From contig NZ_JALLIN010000024.1 of the NCBI RefSeq assembly GCF_023630175.1, forward strand, positions 1 to 64,000: a stretch of 64,000 nt of DNA. Direction: 5' to 3'. The DNA comes from Streptomyces cellostaticus (GTDB lineage: Bacteria; Actinomycetota; Actinomycetes; Streptomycetales; Streptomycetaceae). Shown here piece after piece: positions 33,895 to 42,640 of the stretch; position 1 is the stretch's first letter; each line of letters opens with the position of its first letter. Under the pieces are notes generated by a model. That model had not been told where the DNA came from. It was given only the letters and a program-made list of their open reading frames with translations, and did no database searches. The position numbers were made by a program, and so were the translations under genes.

Positions 33895-34074
33895 TCAGGC
33901 CTCGCCCGCGGCGCGGGGCTCGCCCGCGCCCTCCACGCGCACGAGGGCGGCGTCGACGGCCGCGTCCTCCTTGGCCTTGGCGGCCCCGCCCTGCGTCTTC
34001 ACGATCACCCTGACCACACCGATGAAGAACACGGCCATGACGACCGGGGGCACGAGGGCGGCGACGTAGTCCAT
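33895..34074 (-). CDS. Small single-pass membrane protein
   Basis: A 59-residue protein: MDYVAALVPPVVMAVFFIGV begins an N-terminal membrane helix (about 4-26), followed by an amphipathic charged tail rich in Ala, Lys and Glu. ATG 34074 is six bases after TACCCT, the leaderless pattern used by many genes in this window. No named family is recognised; similar small membrane proteins are common in Streptomyces. Confidence 0.7.
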   Translation of the reverse strand: MDYVAALVPPVVMAVFFIGVVRVIVKTQGGAAKAKEDAAVDAALVRVEGAGEPRAAGEA

Positions 34075-34130
34075 GGCACCAGGGTAGCCACGCGGGCCGG
34101 GACGAAAGGGGCGGGGTGGGCGTCGCGGGC

Positions 34131-34820
34131 TCAGCCGGCGGCGAGCTGCCGCGACCGCGCCGGGTCGGCCGGCGGCGTGGGCGGCTTGCGCCGCGGGAAG
34201 ACCTCGCCGGGTGTCGGGACGGGGCGCTTCGGGCCGGGCTCTCCCGCCGGGCGCTCGGCGGGCCGCCCGGGTGGGGTCTGACCGGGCTTCGGAGCGGGCT
34301 TCTGAGCCGGCTTCTCCTGCCCTTCGGCCGCCCGGACCGCGCCCTCGCCCGCGCCGCCCGTGAGGGCCAGCAGGCGTGTTCTGGAGGGTGGCGCGGCGGG
34401 CGCCGGGACCGCGCGGGCACCCTGCGCGAAGCGGGCCCGCACGTCCTGCTCGGCGAGCGACCGGCAGCGCTCCAGCAGGGCGGCGCCCTTCGGGTTCCCG
34501 CGCAGCGCCCGCAGGGCGGCCAGGTCGTCCGGCACCGGCCGATACCCGGCGCCCAGCGCCTCCTCCAGCAGCGAGAGGTATCCGGCCGCGGTGCCCGGCA
34601 GGGCGGCGCGGTACCGGCCGAGGTCGGCCGCCAGGAAGGCGCGCAGCCGGTCCGCCTCGCGCATCGCCTCGTCCAGGGACGCGGCGAGGCGGAAGCAGTC
34701 CGTGACGTCCTCGGCGGACGCTCGGCCGGGGTGAAGGGCGAGGGCGAGGGCGCGGCGGAGCACACTCAGCTCCTGCGCGCCGAACGCCATGCCGCCGCGG
34801 GATCCGTATGGCGTGGGCAT
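34131..34820 (-). CDS. Conserved protein with helical N-domain and Pro-rich tail
   Basis: A 229-residue protein. Residues 15-120 are helical (ELSVLRRALALALHPGRASA, then LAASLDEAMREADRLRAFL), and the rest is a Pro/Lys/Gly-rich, probably disordered tail (AQKPAPKPGQTPPGRPAERP). No signal peptide or catalytic motif. ATG 34820 follows TAGCGT by six bases, with CTGTCA 18 bases further upstream, a convincing leaderless promoter. Function unknown. Confidence 0.75.
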   Translation of the reverse strand: MPTPYGSRGGMAFGAQELSVLRRALALALHPGRASAEDVTDCFRLAASLDEAMREADRLRAFLAADLGRYRAALPGTAAGYLSLLEEALGAGYRPVPDDLAALRALRGNPKGAALLERCRSLAEQDVRARFAQGARAVPAPAAPPSRTRLLALTGGAGEGAVRAAEGQEKPAQKPAPKPGQTPPGRPAERPAGEPGPKRPVPTPGEVFPRRKPPTPPADPARSRQLAAG

Positions 34821-34931
34821 GCGGCGACGCTACCGCTAATCGGACAAAAGTGACAGATCGGTGCGTAGTGTCGCCGCGTGTCGCCGCAGAGTTTCCCCCG
34901 ACCGGTGTCACCCGCGCGCGTGAACGGCGGG

Positions 34932-34957
34932 GACCGGCGCCCTCCCGGGCGCCGGTC
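34932..34957 (-). terminator. Terminator of the DUF2520-panC-nadBC-coaX operon
   Basis: GACCGGCGCCC (34932-34942) pairs perfectly with GGGCGCCGGTC (34947-34957) just after the coaX stop codon. Confidence 0.75.
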
Positions 34958-34960
34958 GCC

Positions 34961-35758
34961 TCACAGCCGCGACACGTTCCGCTCGTAGACCAGGCGCAGG
35001 CCGATCAGGGTCAGCCAGGGCTGGTGCTCGTCGATGACCGAGGACTCGCCCAGCACCACCGGCGCGAGACCGCCGGTGGCGATCACCGTGACCTCGTCGG
35101 GATCGTCGGCCAGTTCCCGGGCCATCCGGCTCACCACGCCGTCGACCTGCCCGGCGAATCCGTACACGACGCCCGACTGCATGGCCTCGACGGTGTTCTT
35201 GCCGATCACGTTCCGGGGCCGGGCCACCTCGATCTTCCGGAGCTGCGCGGCCCTGATCCCGAGGGCCTCCACCGAGATCTCGATGCCGGGCGCGATGACC
35301 CCGCCGACGTACTCCCCGCGCGCGGAGACCGCGTCGAAGGTGGTCGCCGTGCCGAAGTCGACGACGATCGCCGGGCCGCCGTACAGCTCGTTCGCCGCGA
35401 CCGCGTTGATGATCCGGTCGGCGCCGACCTCCTTGGGGTTGTCGAACTGGATCGGCACCCCGGTCTTCACGCCCGGCTCGACCAGCACCGCCGGCACGTC
35501 GCCGTAGTAGCGGCGGGTGACCTCGCGCAGCTCGTGCAGCACGGACGGGACGGTCGCGCAGATGGCGATGCCGTCGATTCCGTCGCCGAGGCCGTCGCCG
35601 AGCAGCGGGTGCATGCCCATCAGCCCCTGCAGCAGCACCGCCAGCTCGTCCGCGGTGCGGCGCGCGTCCGTGGAGATGCGCCAGTGCTCGACGATGTCCT
35701 CGCCGTCGAACAGGCCGAGCACGGTGTGCGTGTTTCCGACGTCGATCGTGAGCAGCAT
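34961..35758 (-). CDS. coaX: Type III pantothenate kinase
   Basis: Phosphorylates pantothenate, the first step of CoA synthesis. The 265-residue protein has the ASKHA phosphate loops MLLTIDVGNTHTVLGLF and VVDFGTATTFDAVS, plus GADRIINAVAA and GGVIAPGIEIS. ATG 35758 lies five bases after the nadC stop. As last gene of an operon with panC it completes the pantothenate-to-CoA branch point. Confidence 0.95.
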   Translation of the reverse strand: MLLTIDVGNTHTVLGLFDGEDIVEHWRISTDARRTADELAVLLQGLMGMHPLLGDGLGDGIDGIAICATVPSVLHELREVTRRYYGDVPAVLVEPGVKTGVPIQFDNPKEVGADRIINAVAANELYGGPAIVVDFGTATTFDAVSARGEYVGGVIAPGIEISVEALGIRAAQLRKIEVARPRNVIGKNTVEAMQSGVVYGFAGQVDGVVSRMARELADDPDEVTVIATGGLAPVVLGESSVIDEHQPWLTLIGLRLVYERNVSRL

Positions 35759-35763
35759 GGGCG

Positions 35764-36741
35764 TTACTCCGCCTCGCGCAGGTCCAGGCCGATGTCCAGG
35801 ATCGGCGAGGAGTGGGTGAGGGCGCCGACGGCGAGGAAGTCCACCCCGGTCTCGGCGTACGCGCGCGCGGTGGCCAGGGTGAGCCGGCCCGAGGCCTCCA
35901 GCAGCGCCCGCCCGCCGACGATCCCGACGGCCTCCGCGCACTCGCCGGGCGTGAAGTTGTCCAGCAGGACCAGGTCGGCGCCCGCCTCGACGACCTCGCG
36001 GAGCTGGTGCAGCGTGTCGACCTCGACCTCGATCGGCACCTCCGGGAAGGCCTCCCGCACGGCCTTGAAGGCCGGCGCGACACCTCCGGCGGCGACCACG
36101 TGGTTGTCCTTCACCAGGGCCGCGTCCGAGAGGGACATGCGGTGGTTCACGCCGCCGCCGCAGCGCACCGCGTACTTCTCCAGGGAGCGCAGTCCCGGGG
36201 TGGTCTTGCGCGTGTCGCGCACGCGGGCCTTCGTGCCCTCCAGGACGTCCGCCCACGCGCGCGTGGCGGTCGCGATGCCGGACAGGCGGCACAGCAGGTT
36301 CAGGGCGCTGCGCTCGGCGGTGAGCAGGTCACGGGTGCGCGTGGTGACCGACAGCAGCCGCTGCCCGGCCTCGACCCGGTCGCCGTCCTCGACGTGCCGC
36401 TCGACCTCGAACTCGTCGGTGCAGACCACCGAGAGCACGGCCTCGGCCACCCGCAGGCCCGCCACCACACCGGCCTCGCGCGCGGTGAAGTCGCCGGTGG
36501 CGACGGCGTCCTCGGGGATGGTCGAGTCCGTCGTCACGTCCACCCCGCCGTCCAGGTCCTCCTGGATGGCGACGTTGGCGATGTCCTCGACCTCGACGGG
36601 GTCGAGGCCGGCGGCGGCGAGCAGTTCGGCGAGCGCGGGGTCGAGCCCGCACTCCAGGTACTCCTCGTCGCCCTCGGCGCCGCAGCCGCAGCCGTCGCCG
36701 CAGCCGCCGGTCGGGGCGAGGGGAAGGTCGTCGGTGCTCAC
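35764..36741 (-). CDS. nadC: Quinolinate phosphoribosyltransferase
   Basis: Converts quinolinate and PRPP to nicotinate mononucleotide. The 325-residue protein carries RDTRKTTPGLRSLEKYAV, NHRMSLSDAALVKDNHV and a C-terminal GALTHSSPILDIGLDL. Its N-terminus has a Cys/Gly cluster (GGCGDGCGCG) not needed for catalysis. GTG 36741 is chosen; GTG 36750, whose GTGA overlaps the nadB stop, would add three residues and fits coupling. Confidence 0.94.
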   Translation of the reverse strand: MSTDDLPLAPTGGCGDGCGCGAEGDEEYLECGLDPALAELLAAAGLDPVEVEDIANVAIQEDLDGGVDVTTDSTIPEDAVATGDFTAREAGVVAGLRVAEAVLSVVCTDEFEVERHVEDGDRVEAGQRLLSVTTRTRDLLTAERSALNLLCRLSGIATATRAWADVLEGTKARVRDTRKTTPGLRSLEKYAVRCGGGVNHRMSLSDAALVKDNHVVAAGGVAPAFKAVREAFPEVPIEVEVDTLHQLREVVEAGADLVLLDNFTPGECAEAVGIVGGRALLEASGRLTLATARAYAETGVDFLAVGALTHSSPILDIGLDLREAE

Positions 36742-36746
36742 GTGTG

Positions 36747-38468
36747 TCACTGCTCCTGGGAACGCTGGTGGGGCCGGGTAGGGGGGAAGTCTGCGGTGTC
36801 CGTGGTGTGTACGGCCAGGGAGCGGTCCGGACCGAGCCGTACGACGATGTGGCGCCGCCAGTGGGCGTCGTCGCGCTCGGCGCGGTCCTCCCGCCAGTGG
36901 CAGCCGCGGGTCTCCTCGCGCCGCAGGGCGGCGGCGACCAGGACGCGGGCCACGCACAGGAGGTTGGTGGCCTCCCAGGTGTCGACACCGGGCTCGGCGG
37001 TCTTGCCGTTCTCCCGCAGGGCGTCGCGGGCCTCGCCGTGCAGCCGCTGGAGCTGGTCCGCGGCCCGCCGCAGCGAGTGCGCCGAGCGGAGCACGCCCGC
37101 GCCCTCGGTCATGATCCGCTGGATGGCGAACCGGGACTCCGGGGACAGCAGCGGGTGGCCGGGCGTCTCGGGGTGCTCGATCCGTGCGGGCTCGCGCGCG
37201 CCAAGGCCGCCCCGCGCGCGGACGCCGGCGATGTCGGCGGCGATGCGCTCGGCGTAGACGAGGCCTTCGAGCAGCGAGTTGGAGGCGAGGCGGTTGGCGC
37301 CGTGCACGCCGGTGCAGGCGACCTCGCCGCACGCGTACAGGCCGGGCACGGTGGTACGGCCCCGGGCGTCGGTGCGCACGCCGCCGGAGGCGTAGTGGGC
37401 GGCCGGGGCGACCGGGACGGGCTCCGTCACCGGGTCGATGCCGTTGGCGCGGCAGGCGGCCAGGATGGTCGGGAAGCGGTGCTCCCACATCTCGGCGCCG
37501 AAGTGCCGGGCGTCGAGGAACATGTGCTCGGCACCCTGCTCCTGCATGCGGCGCATGATGCCCTTGGCGACGATGTCCCGGGGTGCCAGCTCGGCCAGCT
37601 CGTGCCGGCCCAGCATGAAGCGCACGCCGTCCCCGTCGACCAGGTGGGCGCCCTCGCCCCGCACCGCCTCGGAGACCAGCGGCTGCTGGCCCTCGGCGTC
37701 GGCCCCGAGGAACAGCACGGTCGGGTGGAACTGCACGAACTCCAGGTCGCTGACCTCCGCGCCCGCGCGCAGCGCCAGCGCCACGCCGTCGCCGGTCGAC
37801 ACCGCGGGGTTGGTGGTCGCGGAGAACACCTGGCCCATGCCGCCGGTGGCCAGGACCACCGCGGGGGCGTGCACCGCGCCGACACCGTCGTGCTGGCCCT
37901 CGCCCATCACGTGCAGGGTGACACCCGCCGTACGGCCCCCGGCGTCGGTCAGCAGGTCGAGCACGAGCGCGTTCTCGACCGTGCGCAGTCCACGCGCGCG
38001 CACCGCCTCCACCAGGGCCCGGGAGATCTCCGCACCGGTGGCGTCCCCGCCCGCGTGCGCGATGCGGCGCCGGTGGTGACCGCCCTCGCGGGTGAGCTGG
38101 ATGCCGCCCTCGTCGTCGGTGTCGAAGTGGGCGCCGGTGGAGATCAGCCGCCGGACCGCGTCGGGGCCCTCGGTGACGAGGATGCGCACGGCCTCCTCGT
38201 CGCACAGGCCCGCGCCCGCGACCAGGGTGTCCTCCAGGTGCTGCTCGGGGGTGTCCCCCTCGCCGAGGGCGGCGGCGATGCCGCCCTGCGCCCAGCGCGT
38301 GGAGCCGTCGTCGAGGCGGGCCTTGGTGACGACGACCGTCGTCAGGCCCGCGGCCTCGCAGCGCAGCGCCGCGGTCAGTCCGGCCACCCCGGAGCCGACG
38401 ACGACCACGTCCGCGGAGATGTTCCACCCGGGTGCGGGCGCGTGCAGTCGTATGCCTGTGCTGGTCAC
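36747..38468 (-). CDS. nadB: L-aspartate oxidase
   Basis: FAD enzyme that oxidises aspartate to iminoaspartate for NAD synthesis. The 573-residue protein has the FAD loop VVVVGSGVAGLTAA, STRWAQGGIAAAL, HRRRIAHAGGDATG, GEVACTGVHGANRLASNSLLEGLVY-type signatures (the last from about residue 390). GTG 38468 overlaps the panC stop (GTGA). nadA is not in this operon, so quinolinate synthase must be encoded elsewhere. Confidence 0.95.
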   Translation of the reverse strand: MTSTGIRLHAPAPGWNISADVVVVGSGVAGLTAALRCEAAGLTTVVVTKARLDDGSTRWAQGGIAAALGEGDTPEQHLEDTLVAGAGLCDEEAVRILVTEGPDAVRRLISTGAHFDTDDEGGIQLTREGGHHRRRIAHAGGDATGAEISRALVEAVRARGLRTVENALVLDLLTDAGGRTAGVTLHVMGEGQHDGVGAVHAPAVVLATGGMGQVFSATTNPAVSTGDGVALALRAGAEVSDLEFVQFHPTVLFLGADAEGQQPLVSEAVRGEGAHLVDGDGVRFMLGRHELAELAPRDIVAKGIMRRMQEQGAEHMFLDARHFGAEMWEHRFPTILAACRANGIDPVTEPVPVAPAAHYASGGVRTDARGRTTVPGLYACGEVACTGVHGANRLASNSLLEGLVYAERIAADIAGVRARGGLGAREPARIEHPETPGHPLLSPESRFAIQRIMTEGAGVLRSAHSLRRAADQLQRLHGEARDALRENGKTAEPGVDTWEATNLLCVARVLVAAALRREETRGCHWREDRAERDDAHWRRHIVVRLGPDRSLAVHTTDTADFPPTRPHQRSQEQ

Positions 38469-39466
38469 GAGGCGGCTCCGAGGGATCCGAAGGTGAGGGG
38501 GAGGTTGTCGATCAGCCGGGTGGTGCCGACGCGGGCGGCGACGGCGAGGACGGCCTCGCCGGTGAAGCCGTCGCCGATCTCGGCGAAGTCGGACGGGTCG
38601 ACCAGGGCGAGGTAGTCCAGCCGCAGCGGCGGGTCGAGGCGCGCCGCCTCGTCGAGGACCTGGTGCACCGCGGCGCGGACGGCCGCCGGGCCGCCGGGCG
38701 CGACGGTGGCGACCGCGTGCGCGTCGGCCGCCGCGCGGGACTCGCCTATGGCGCTCAGCGCCTCCGCACGCGCGTGCGTGGAGGGCACTTCACGGGCCCG
38801 CGCGCGCAAGGCCTCCTGCGCGGCGTGCCGGTCCCGGCCCGCGAACAGGGCGCGGGACAGCGCGAGGGCGGTGCGGCGCTCGGCGGGCGAGAGGTAGCGG
38901 TTGCGGCTGGACAGGGCGAGCCCGTCCTCCTCGCGCACCGTCGGGACGCCGACGATCTCCACGCCGAAGTTCAGGTCGCGCACCATGCACCGGATCAGGG
39001 CCAGTTGCTGGGCGTCCTTCTGCCCGTACAGGGCGACGTCGGGGCGGGTGAGATGCAGCAGCTTGGCGACGACGGTGAGCATCCCGTCGAAGTGCCCGGG
39101 CCGCGAGGCGCCCTCCAGTCGTTCGCCCATGGGGCCGGCGGTGACGCGCACCTGAGGTTCGCCGCCCGGGTAGACCTCGTCCACGGCGGGCGCGAAGACG
39201 GCGTCGGCGCCGGCCTGTTCGGCGAGTTTCAGGTCGGCGTCCAGGGTGCGCGGGTAGCGGTCGAGGTCCTCGCCGGCGCCGAACTGCAGCGGGTTCACGA
39301 AGACGGTGACGACGACCTCGCCCTCCGGCCCGGCGATCTCGCGCGCGGCGCGGATCAGCGTGGCGTGGCCCTCGTGCAGCGCTCCCATGGTCATCACGAC
39401 GGCACGGCGGCCGTGGCGCACGCGCGCGTGCAGCTCCTCGGCGGTGCTCAGCAGGGCGGTGGTCAT
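38465..39466 (-). CDS. panC: Pantothenate synthetase
   Basis: Condenses pantoate with beta-alanine using ATP. The 333-residue protein has MTMGALHEGHATLIRAAR (HIGH-like), VFVNPLQFGAGEDLDRYPRT, GHFDGMLTVVAKLL and ALYGQKDAQQLALI; EEDGLALSSRNRYLSP carries the KMSKS-like loop. Its ATG shares a base with the stop of the DUF2520 gene (TGATG). Confidence 0.95.
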   Translation of the reverse strand: MTTALLSTAEELHARVRHGRRAVVMTMGALHEGHATLIRAAREIAGPEGEVVVTVFVNPLQFGAGEDLDRYPRTLDADLKLAEQAGADAVFAPAVDEVYPGGEPQVRVTAGPMGERLEGASRPGHFDGMLTVVAKLLHLTRPDVALYGQKDAQQLALIRCMVRDLNFGVEIVGVPTVREEDGLALSSRNRYLSPAERRTALALSRALFAGRDRHAAQEALRARAREVPSTHARAEALSAIGESRAAADAHAVATVAPGGPAAVRAAVHQVLDEAARLDPPLRLDYLALVDPSDFAEIGDGFTGEAVLAVAARVGTTRLIDNLPLTFGSLGAAS

Positions 39467-40419
39467 CAGGCCTTCCCCTCGGTGCCGTCGGTCCCGTTCG
39501 CGCCGTCGGTGCCGCCGGATCCGTCGGCCAGCACCCCGAGCAGGTCCTCGGCGAGCTCCGGCCTCAGCAGCCCGTGGGCGAGGGCCCGGTCGGCGGTCGC
39601 GCGGGCCATCGCCAGATAGCCGGCCACCGCCTGCGGGGCGTGCCGGCGCAGCTCGGTGACGTGGGCCGCGACCGTGCCGGCGTCCCCGCGCGCGACCGGG
39701 CCGGTGAGCGCGGCGTCGCCGGAGCGCAGCGCGTTGTCCAGGGCGGCGCCGAGCAGCGGGCCGAGCATCCGGTCGGGGGCGGAGACGCCGGCCGTGCGCA
39801 GCAGCTCCATGGACTGGGCGACCAGGGTCACCAGGTGGTTGGCGCCGAGGGCGAGGGCCGCGTGGTAGAGCGGGCGGTTCTCCTCGGTGATCCACTCGGG
39901 CTCGCCGCCCATCTCGATGACCAGGGCCTCGGCGGCCAGCCGCAGTTCCTCGGGCGCGGTGACGCCGAAGGAGCAGCCCGCCAGGCGCTGGACGTCGACG
40001 GGGGTGCCGGTGAAGGTCATGGCCGGGTGCAGCGCCAGCGGCAGCGCGCCCGCCCGCAGGGCGGGGTCGAGGACCTGCGCGCCGTACCGGCCGGAGGTGT
40101 GCACGAGCAGTTGCCCGGGCCGTACGGCGCCGGTCTCCGCGAGGCCGGTGACCAGGCCGGGCAGCGCGTCGTCGGGGACGGTGAGCAGCACCAGGTCGGC
40201 GCGCCGGAGGACCTCGGCGGGCGGCACCAGGGGCACGTCCGGGAGCATGGTCGCGGCGCGCCTGCGGGAGGCGTCGGAGACTCCGGACACGGCCACCGGG
40301 CGGTGCCCGGCGAGCTGGAGGGACGCGGCCAGGGCGGGGCCCACCCGTCCGGCGCCGACGACGCCGACGGTGAGCCGCGCGGGGCGGTCCTTGAGGTCTG
40401 GCTGGTGGACTGTACTCAC
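39466..40419 (-). CDS. Rossmann-fold/DUF2520 protein, candidate ketopantoate reductase
   Basis: A 317-residue NAD(P)-binding protein: GVVGAGRVGPALAASL (about 18-34) is a GxGxxG Rossmann loop; LVLLTVPDDALP and HTSGRYGAQVLDPA continue it; the C-terminal helical part (YHAALALGANHLVTLVAQ) matches DUF2520. It is the first gene of the panC-nadB-nadC-coaX operon, and its reductase-like fold makes it a candidate for the pantoate-forming step; that role is inference. GTG 40419 has GGAAGG twelve bases upstream. The tail is Gly/Asp/Thr-rich. Confidence 0.85.
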   Translation of the reverse strand: MSTVHQPDLKDRPARLTVGVVGAGRVGPALAASLQLAGHRPVAVSGVSDASRRRAATMLPDVPLVPPAEVLRRADLVLLTVPDDALPGLVTGLAETGAVRPGQLLVHTSGRYGAQVLDPALRAGALPLALHPAMTFTGTPVDVQRLAGCSFGVTAPEELRLAAEALVIEMGGEPEWITEENRPLYHAALALGANHLVTLVAQSMELLRTAGVSAPDRMLGPLLGAALDNALRSGDAALTGPVARGDAGTVAAHVTELRRHAPQAVAGYLAMARATADRALAHGLLRPELAEDLLGVLADGSGGTDGANGTDGTEGKA

Positions 40420-40600
40420 GCGACGGTGGCCTTCCCGTTCCAGTCCGCTCTGGGTACCGGACGATTTCTCGTCATGTTAACGCTATCCGGTGGGCGACGG
40501 CCGGTCGTCCACAGGCTGTGGGGTGCGCCACGGCCGGTGCGCCCGGGCCTCCGGGAATTCCAGGTGCCGCGCCGGTGCCGCGCGGGGCATGATCCCCCGC

Positions 40601-41773
40601 ATGGGTGACACGGCTGAGCAGGGCGAGGAGCGGTCGGCGGCGCAGCGGCTGCTCGAACGGCGCAGGACGGTCCAGGGGAAGGCGCGGCGGGTGCTGTCGC
40701 GCGCGGGCTGGCGTGGCTCGATCCGCGAACGGCTGGCACTGCTGCAGGAGGCCGCCCCGGCGGTCCACGACCTCGACGAACCGGCGGACGTCTACGGCGA
40801 CGGGGTCGTGGCCGCCCTGGAGGAGCGGGTCGCCGCGCTGCTCGGTACCGAGGCCGCGGCGTTCTTCCCGACCGGCACGATGGCCCAGCAGGTCGCGCTG
40901 CGCTGCTGGGCGGCCCGCACCGGCGACACCACCGTGGCCCTGCACGGCCTGGCCCACCCCGAGAGACACGAGCGGCACGCGCTCGGCCGGGTCGCCGGCC
41001 TGCGCCCGGTCCGGGTGACCAGCGAGCCCCGGCCGCCCACGGCCGGGGAGATACGCGACTTCCCCGAACCCTTCGGGGCGCTGATGCTGGAGCTGCCCCT
41101 GCGGGACGCCGGTTTCCTGCTGCCCTCCTGGGAGGAACTGACCGAGGTCGTGGCGGCGGCCCGGGAACGGGACGCGGTGGTGCACTTCGACGGCGCGCGT
41201 CTGTGGGAGTCGACCGTCCACTTCGGCCGCCCCCTGGACGAGATCGCCGCCCTGGCGGACAGCGTGTACGTGTCGTTCTACAAGTCCCTCGACGGCTTCG
41301 GCGGCGCCGCGCTGGCCGGCCCGAAGTCCCTGGTCGAGCAGGCGAGGACCTGGCGGCACCGGTACGGCGGGATGGTCTTCCAGCAGTTCCCGACGGCGCT
41401 GTCGGCACTCGTCGGACTGGACCGGGAGCTGCCCCGGCTGCCCGAGTACGTGCGCCACGCGCGCGTGGTCGCGGCCGCGCTGCGCGAGGGGTTCGCCGCG
41501 GCCGGCCTGCCGTGGGCCCGCGTGCACCCCGAGGTGCCGCACACCCACGAGTTCCAGGTCTGGCTGCCGTACCGGCCCGAGGTGCCCGCCGAGGCGGCGG
41601 TGCGGCAGGCCGAGGAGACCTCGGTGCTGCTCTTCGCCAACAGCTGGGAGGAGGCCGGCCCCGGCGTCGCGTACACCGAGGTCACCCTGCGCTCGGCCGG
41701 TCTGGAGTGGACGGCGGACGACGTGCGCGCCGCGGTCGCCGACTTCGCCGCCCGGCTGCCGGCGGCGCCGTAG
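40601..41773 (+). CDS. PLP-dependent beta-eliminating lyase / threonine aldolase family
   Basis: A 390-residue fold-type I PLP enzyme. The PLP Lys is in VSFYKSLDGFGGAAL, the pyridine-nitrogen Asp in VVHFDGARLWES, and AAAFFPTGTMAQQVALR holds the phosphate contacts; together these mark the L-threonine aldolase family. An N-terminal extension of about 45 residues precedes the usual start of the fold. ATG 40601 follows CATGAT by seven bases; ATG 40589 is an in-frame alternative. Confidence 0.85.
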   Translation: MGDTAEQGEERSAAQRLLERRRTVQGKARRVLSRAGWRGSIRERLALLQEAAPAVHDLDEPADVYGDGVVAALEERVAALLGTEAAAFFPTGTMAQQVALRCWAARTGDTTVALHGLAHPERHERHALGRVAGLRPVRVTSEPRPPTAGEIRDFPEPFGALMLELPLRDAGFLLPSWEELTEVVAAARERDAVVHFDGARLWESTVHFGRPLDEIAALADSVYVSFYKSLDGFGGAALAGPKSLVEQARTWRHRYGGMVFQQFPTALSALVGLDRELPRLPEYVRHARVVAAALREGFAAAGLPWARVHPEVPHTHEFQVWLPYRPEVPAEAAVRQAEETSVLLFANSWEEAGPGVAYTEVTLRSAGLEWTADDVRAAVADFAARLPAAP

Positions 41774-41851
41774 GCGCGGCGCGGAACGCCGGGGGCGGCG
41801 GGCGCGCGCGGGGCCCGGTCGGCCGGAGCCGCCGGACGCCGTGGCCGCCGG

Positions 41852-42523
41852 TCAGCCGCGGCCGCCGGCCCGCACCAGCCCGGTCTCGTACGCCAGCACC
41901 ACCACCTGCACCCGGTCGCGCAGGCCGAGCTTGGTCAGGATGCGGCCCACATGGGTCTTCACGGTCGCCTCGGACAGCACCAGCCGGGCCGCGATCTCCC
42001 CGTTGGACAGGCCCTGCGCCACCAGCACCATGACCTCGCGCTCGCGTTCGGTGAGCCGTTCCAGCTCCTTGTGCCGGGGCTCCTTGACCCCGGACGGCAG
42101 CATCGGCGCGAACCGGTCCAGCAGGCGCCGGGTGGTGGAGGGCGCCACCACCGCGTCCCCGCTGTGCACGGCGCGGATGGCGGTGAGCAGTTCGCCGGGC
42201 GGCACGTCCTTGAGCATGAAGCCGGAGGCGCCCGCCTTCAGACCGGAGAAGGCGTACTCGTCCAGGTCGAACGTGGTCAGGATCAGCACCTTCGGCGGGT
42301 CGGGCTCGGCGCAGATCCGCCGGGTGGCCTCCACGCCGTCCAGCTTCGGCATGCGGACGTCCATCAGGACCACGTCGACGCCGGTGGAGCGGACCGTCTG
42401 GAGGGCCTCGACGCCGTCGCCCGCCTCGGCGACGACCTCCATGTCCGGCTGGGCGGCGAGCACCATCCGGAACCCGGTGCGCAGCAGCACCTGGTCGTCC
42501 ACGAGCATCACGCGGATCGTCAT
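41852..42523 (-). CDS. NarL/LuxR-type response regulator
   Basis: A 223-residue regulator. Receiver: VDDQVLLRTGF, phosphoacceptor Asp in VVLMDVRMP, Lys in FMLKDVPPGE. The output domain is a LuxR helix-turn-helix (LTEREREVMVLVAQGLSNGE, then LVLSEATVKTHVGRILTKL). ATG 42523 follows AGAGGA. Its partner kinase lies 117 bp upstream in the same orientation. Confidence 0.93.
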   Translation of the reverse strand: MTIRVMLVDDQVLLRTGFRMVLAAQPDMEVVAEAGDGVEALQTVRSTGVDVVLMDVRMPKLDGVEATRRICAEPDPPKVLILTTFDLDEYAFSGLKAGASGFMLKDVPPGELLTAIRAVHSGDAVVAPSTTRRLLDRFAPMLPSGVKEPRHKELERLTEREREVMVLVAQGLSNGEIAARLVLSEATVKTHVGRILTKLGLRDRVQVVVLAYETGLVRAGGRG

Positions 42524-42557
42524 CGGGGTCCTCTTCCGTTCGCTGTCAGGGGGGCGG

Positions 42558-42579
42558 GGTTGTACGGGGGGTTGTACGG
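42558..42579. repeat. Direct repeats in the kinase-regulator gap
   Basis: GGTTGTACGG occurs twice with a 12-base period (42558-42567 and 42570-42579), 35-56 bases before the regulator start. Nearby, TGACAGGTGTCA (42610-42621) is a short palindrome. The repeats could be an autoregulatory binding site; this is a guess from position. Confidence 0.4.
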
Positions 42580-42640
42580 AGCCGGAGGCCGGGTCGTGCG
42601 GGGGGGGTGTGACAGGTGTCAACGGGGGGCGTGCGTCGGG

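Noticed and set aside
33895..34911. 338-codon leftward frame spanning several genes
   Set aside because: Only its last 59 codons, starting at ATG 34074 after a good leaderless -10, look real; the rest is a shadow of the gene at 34131-34820.
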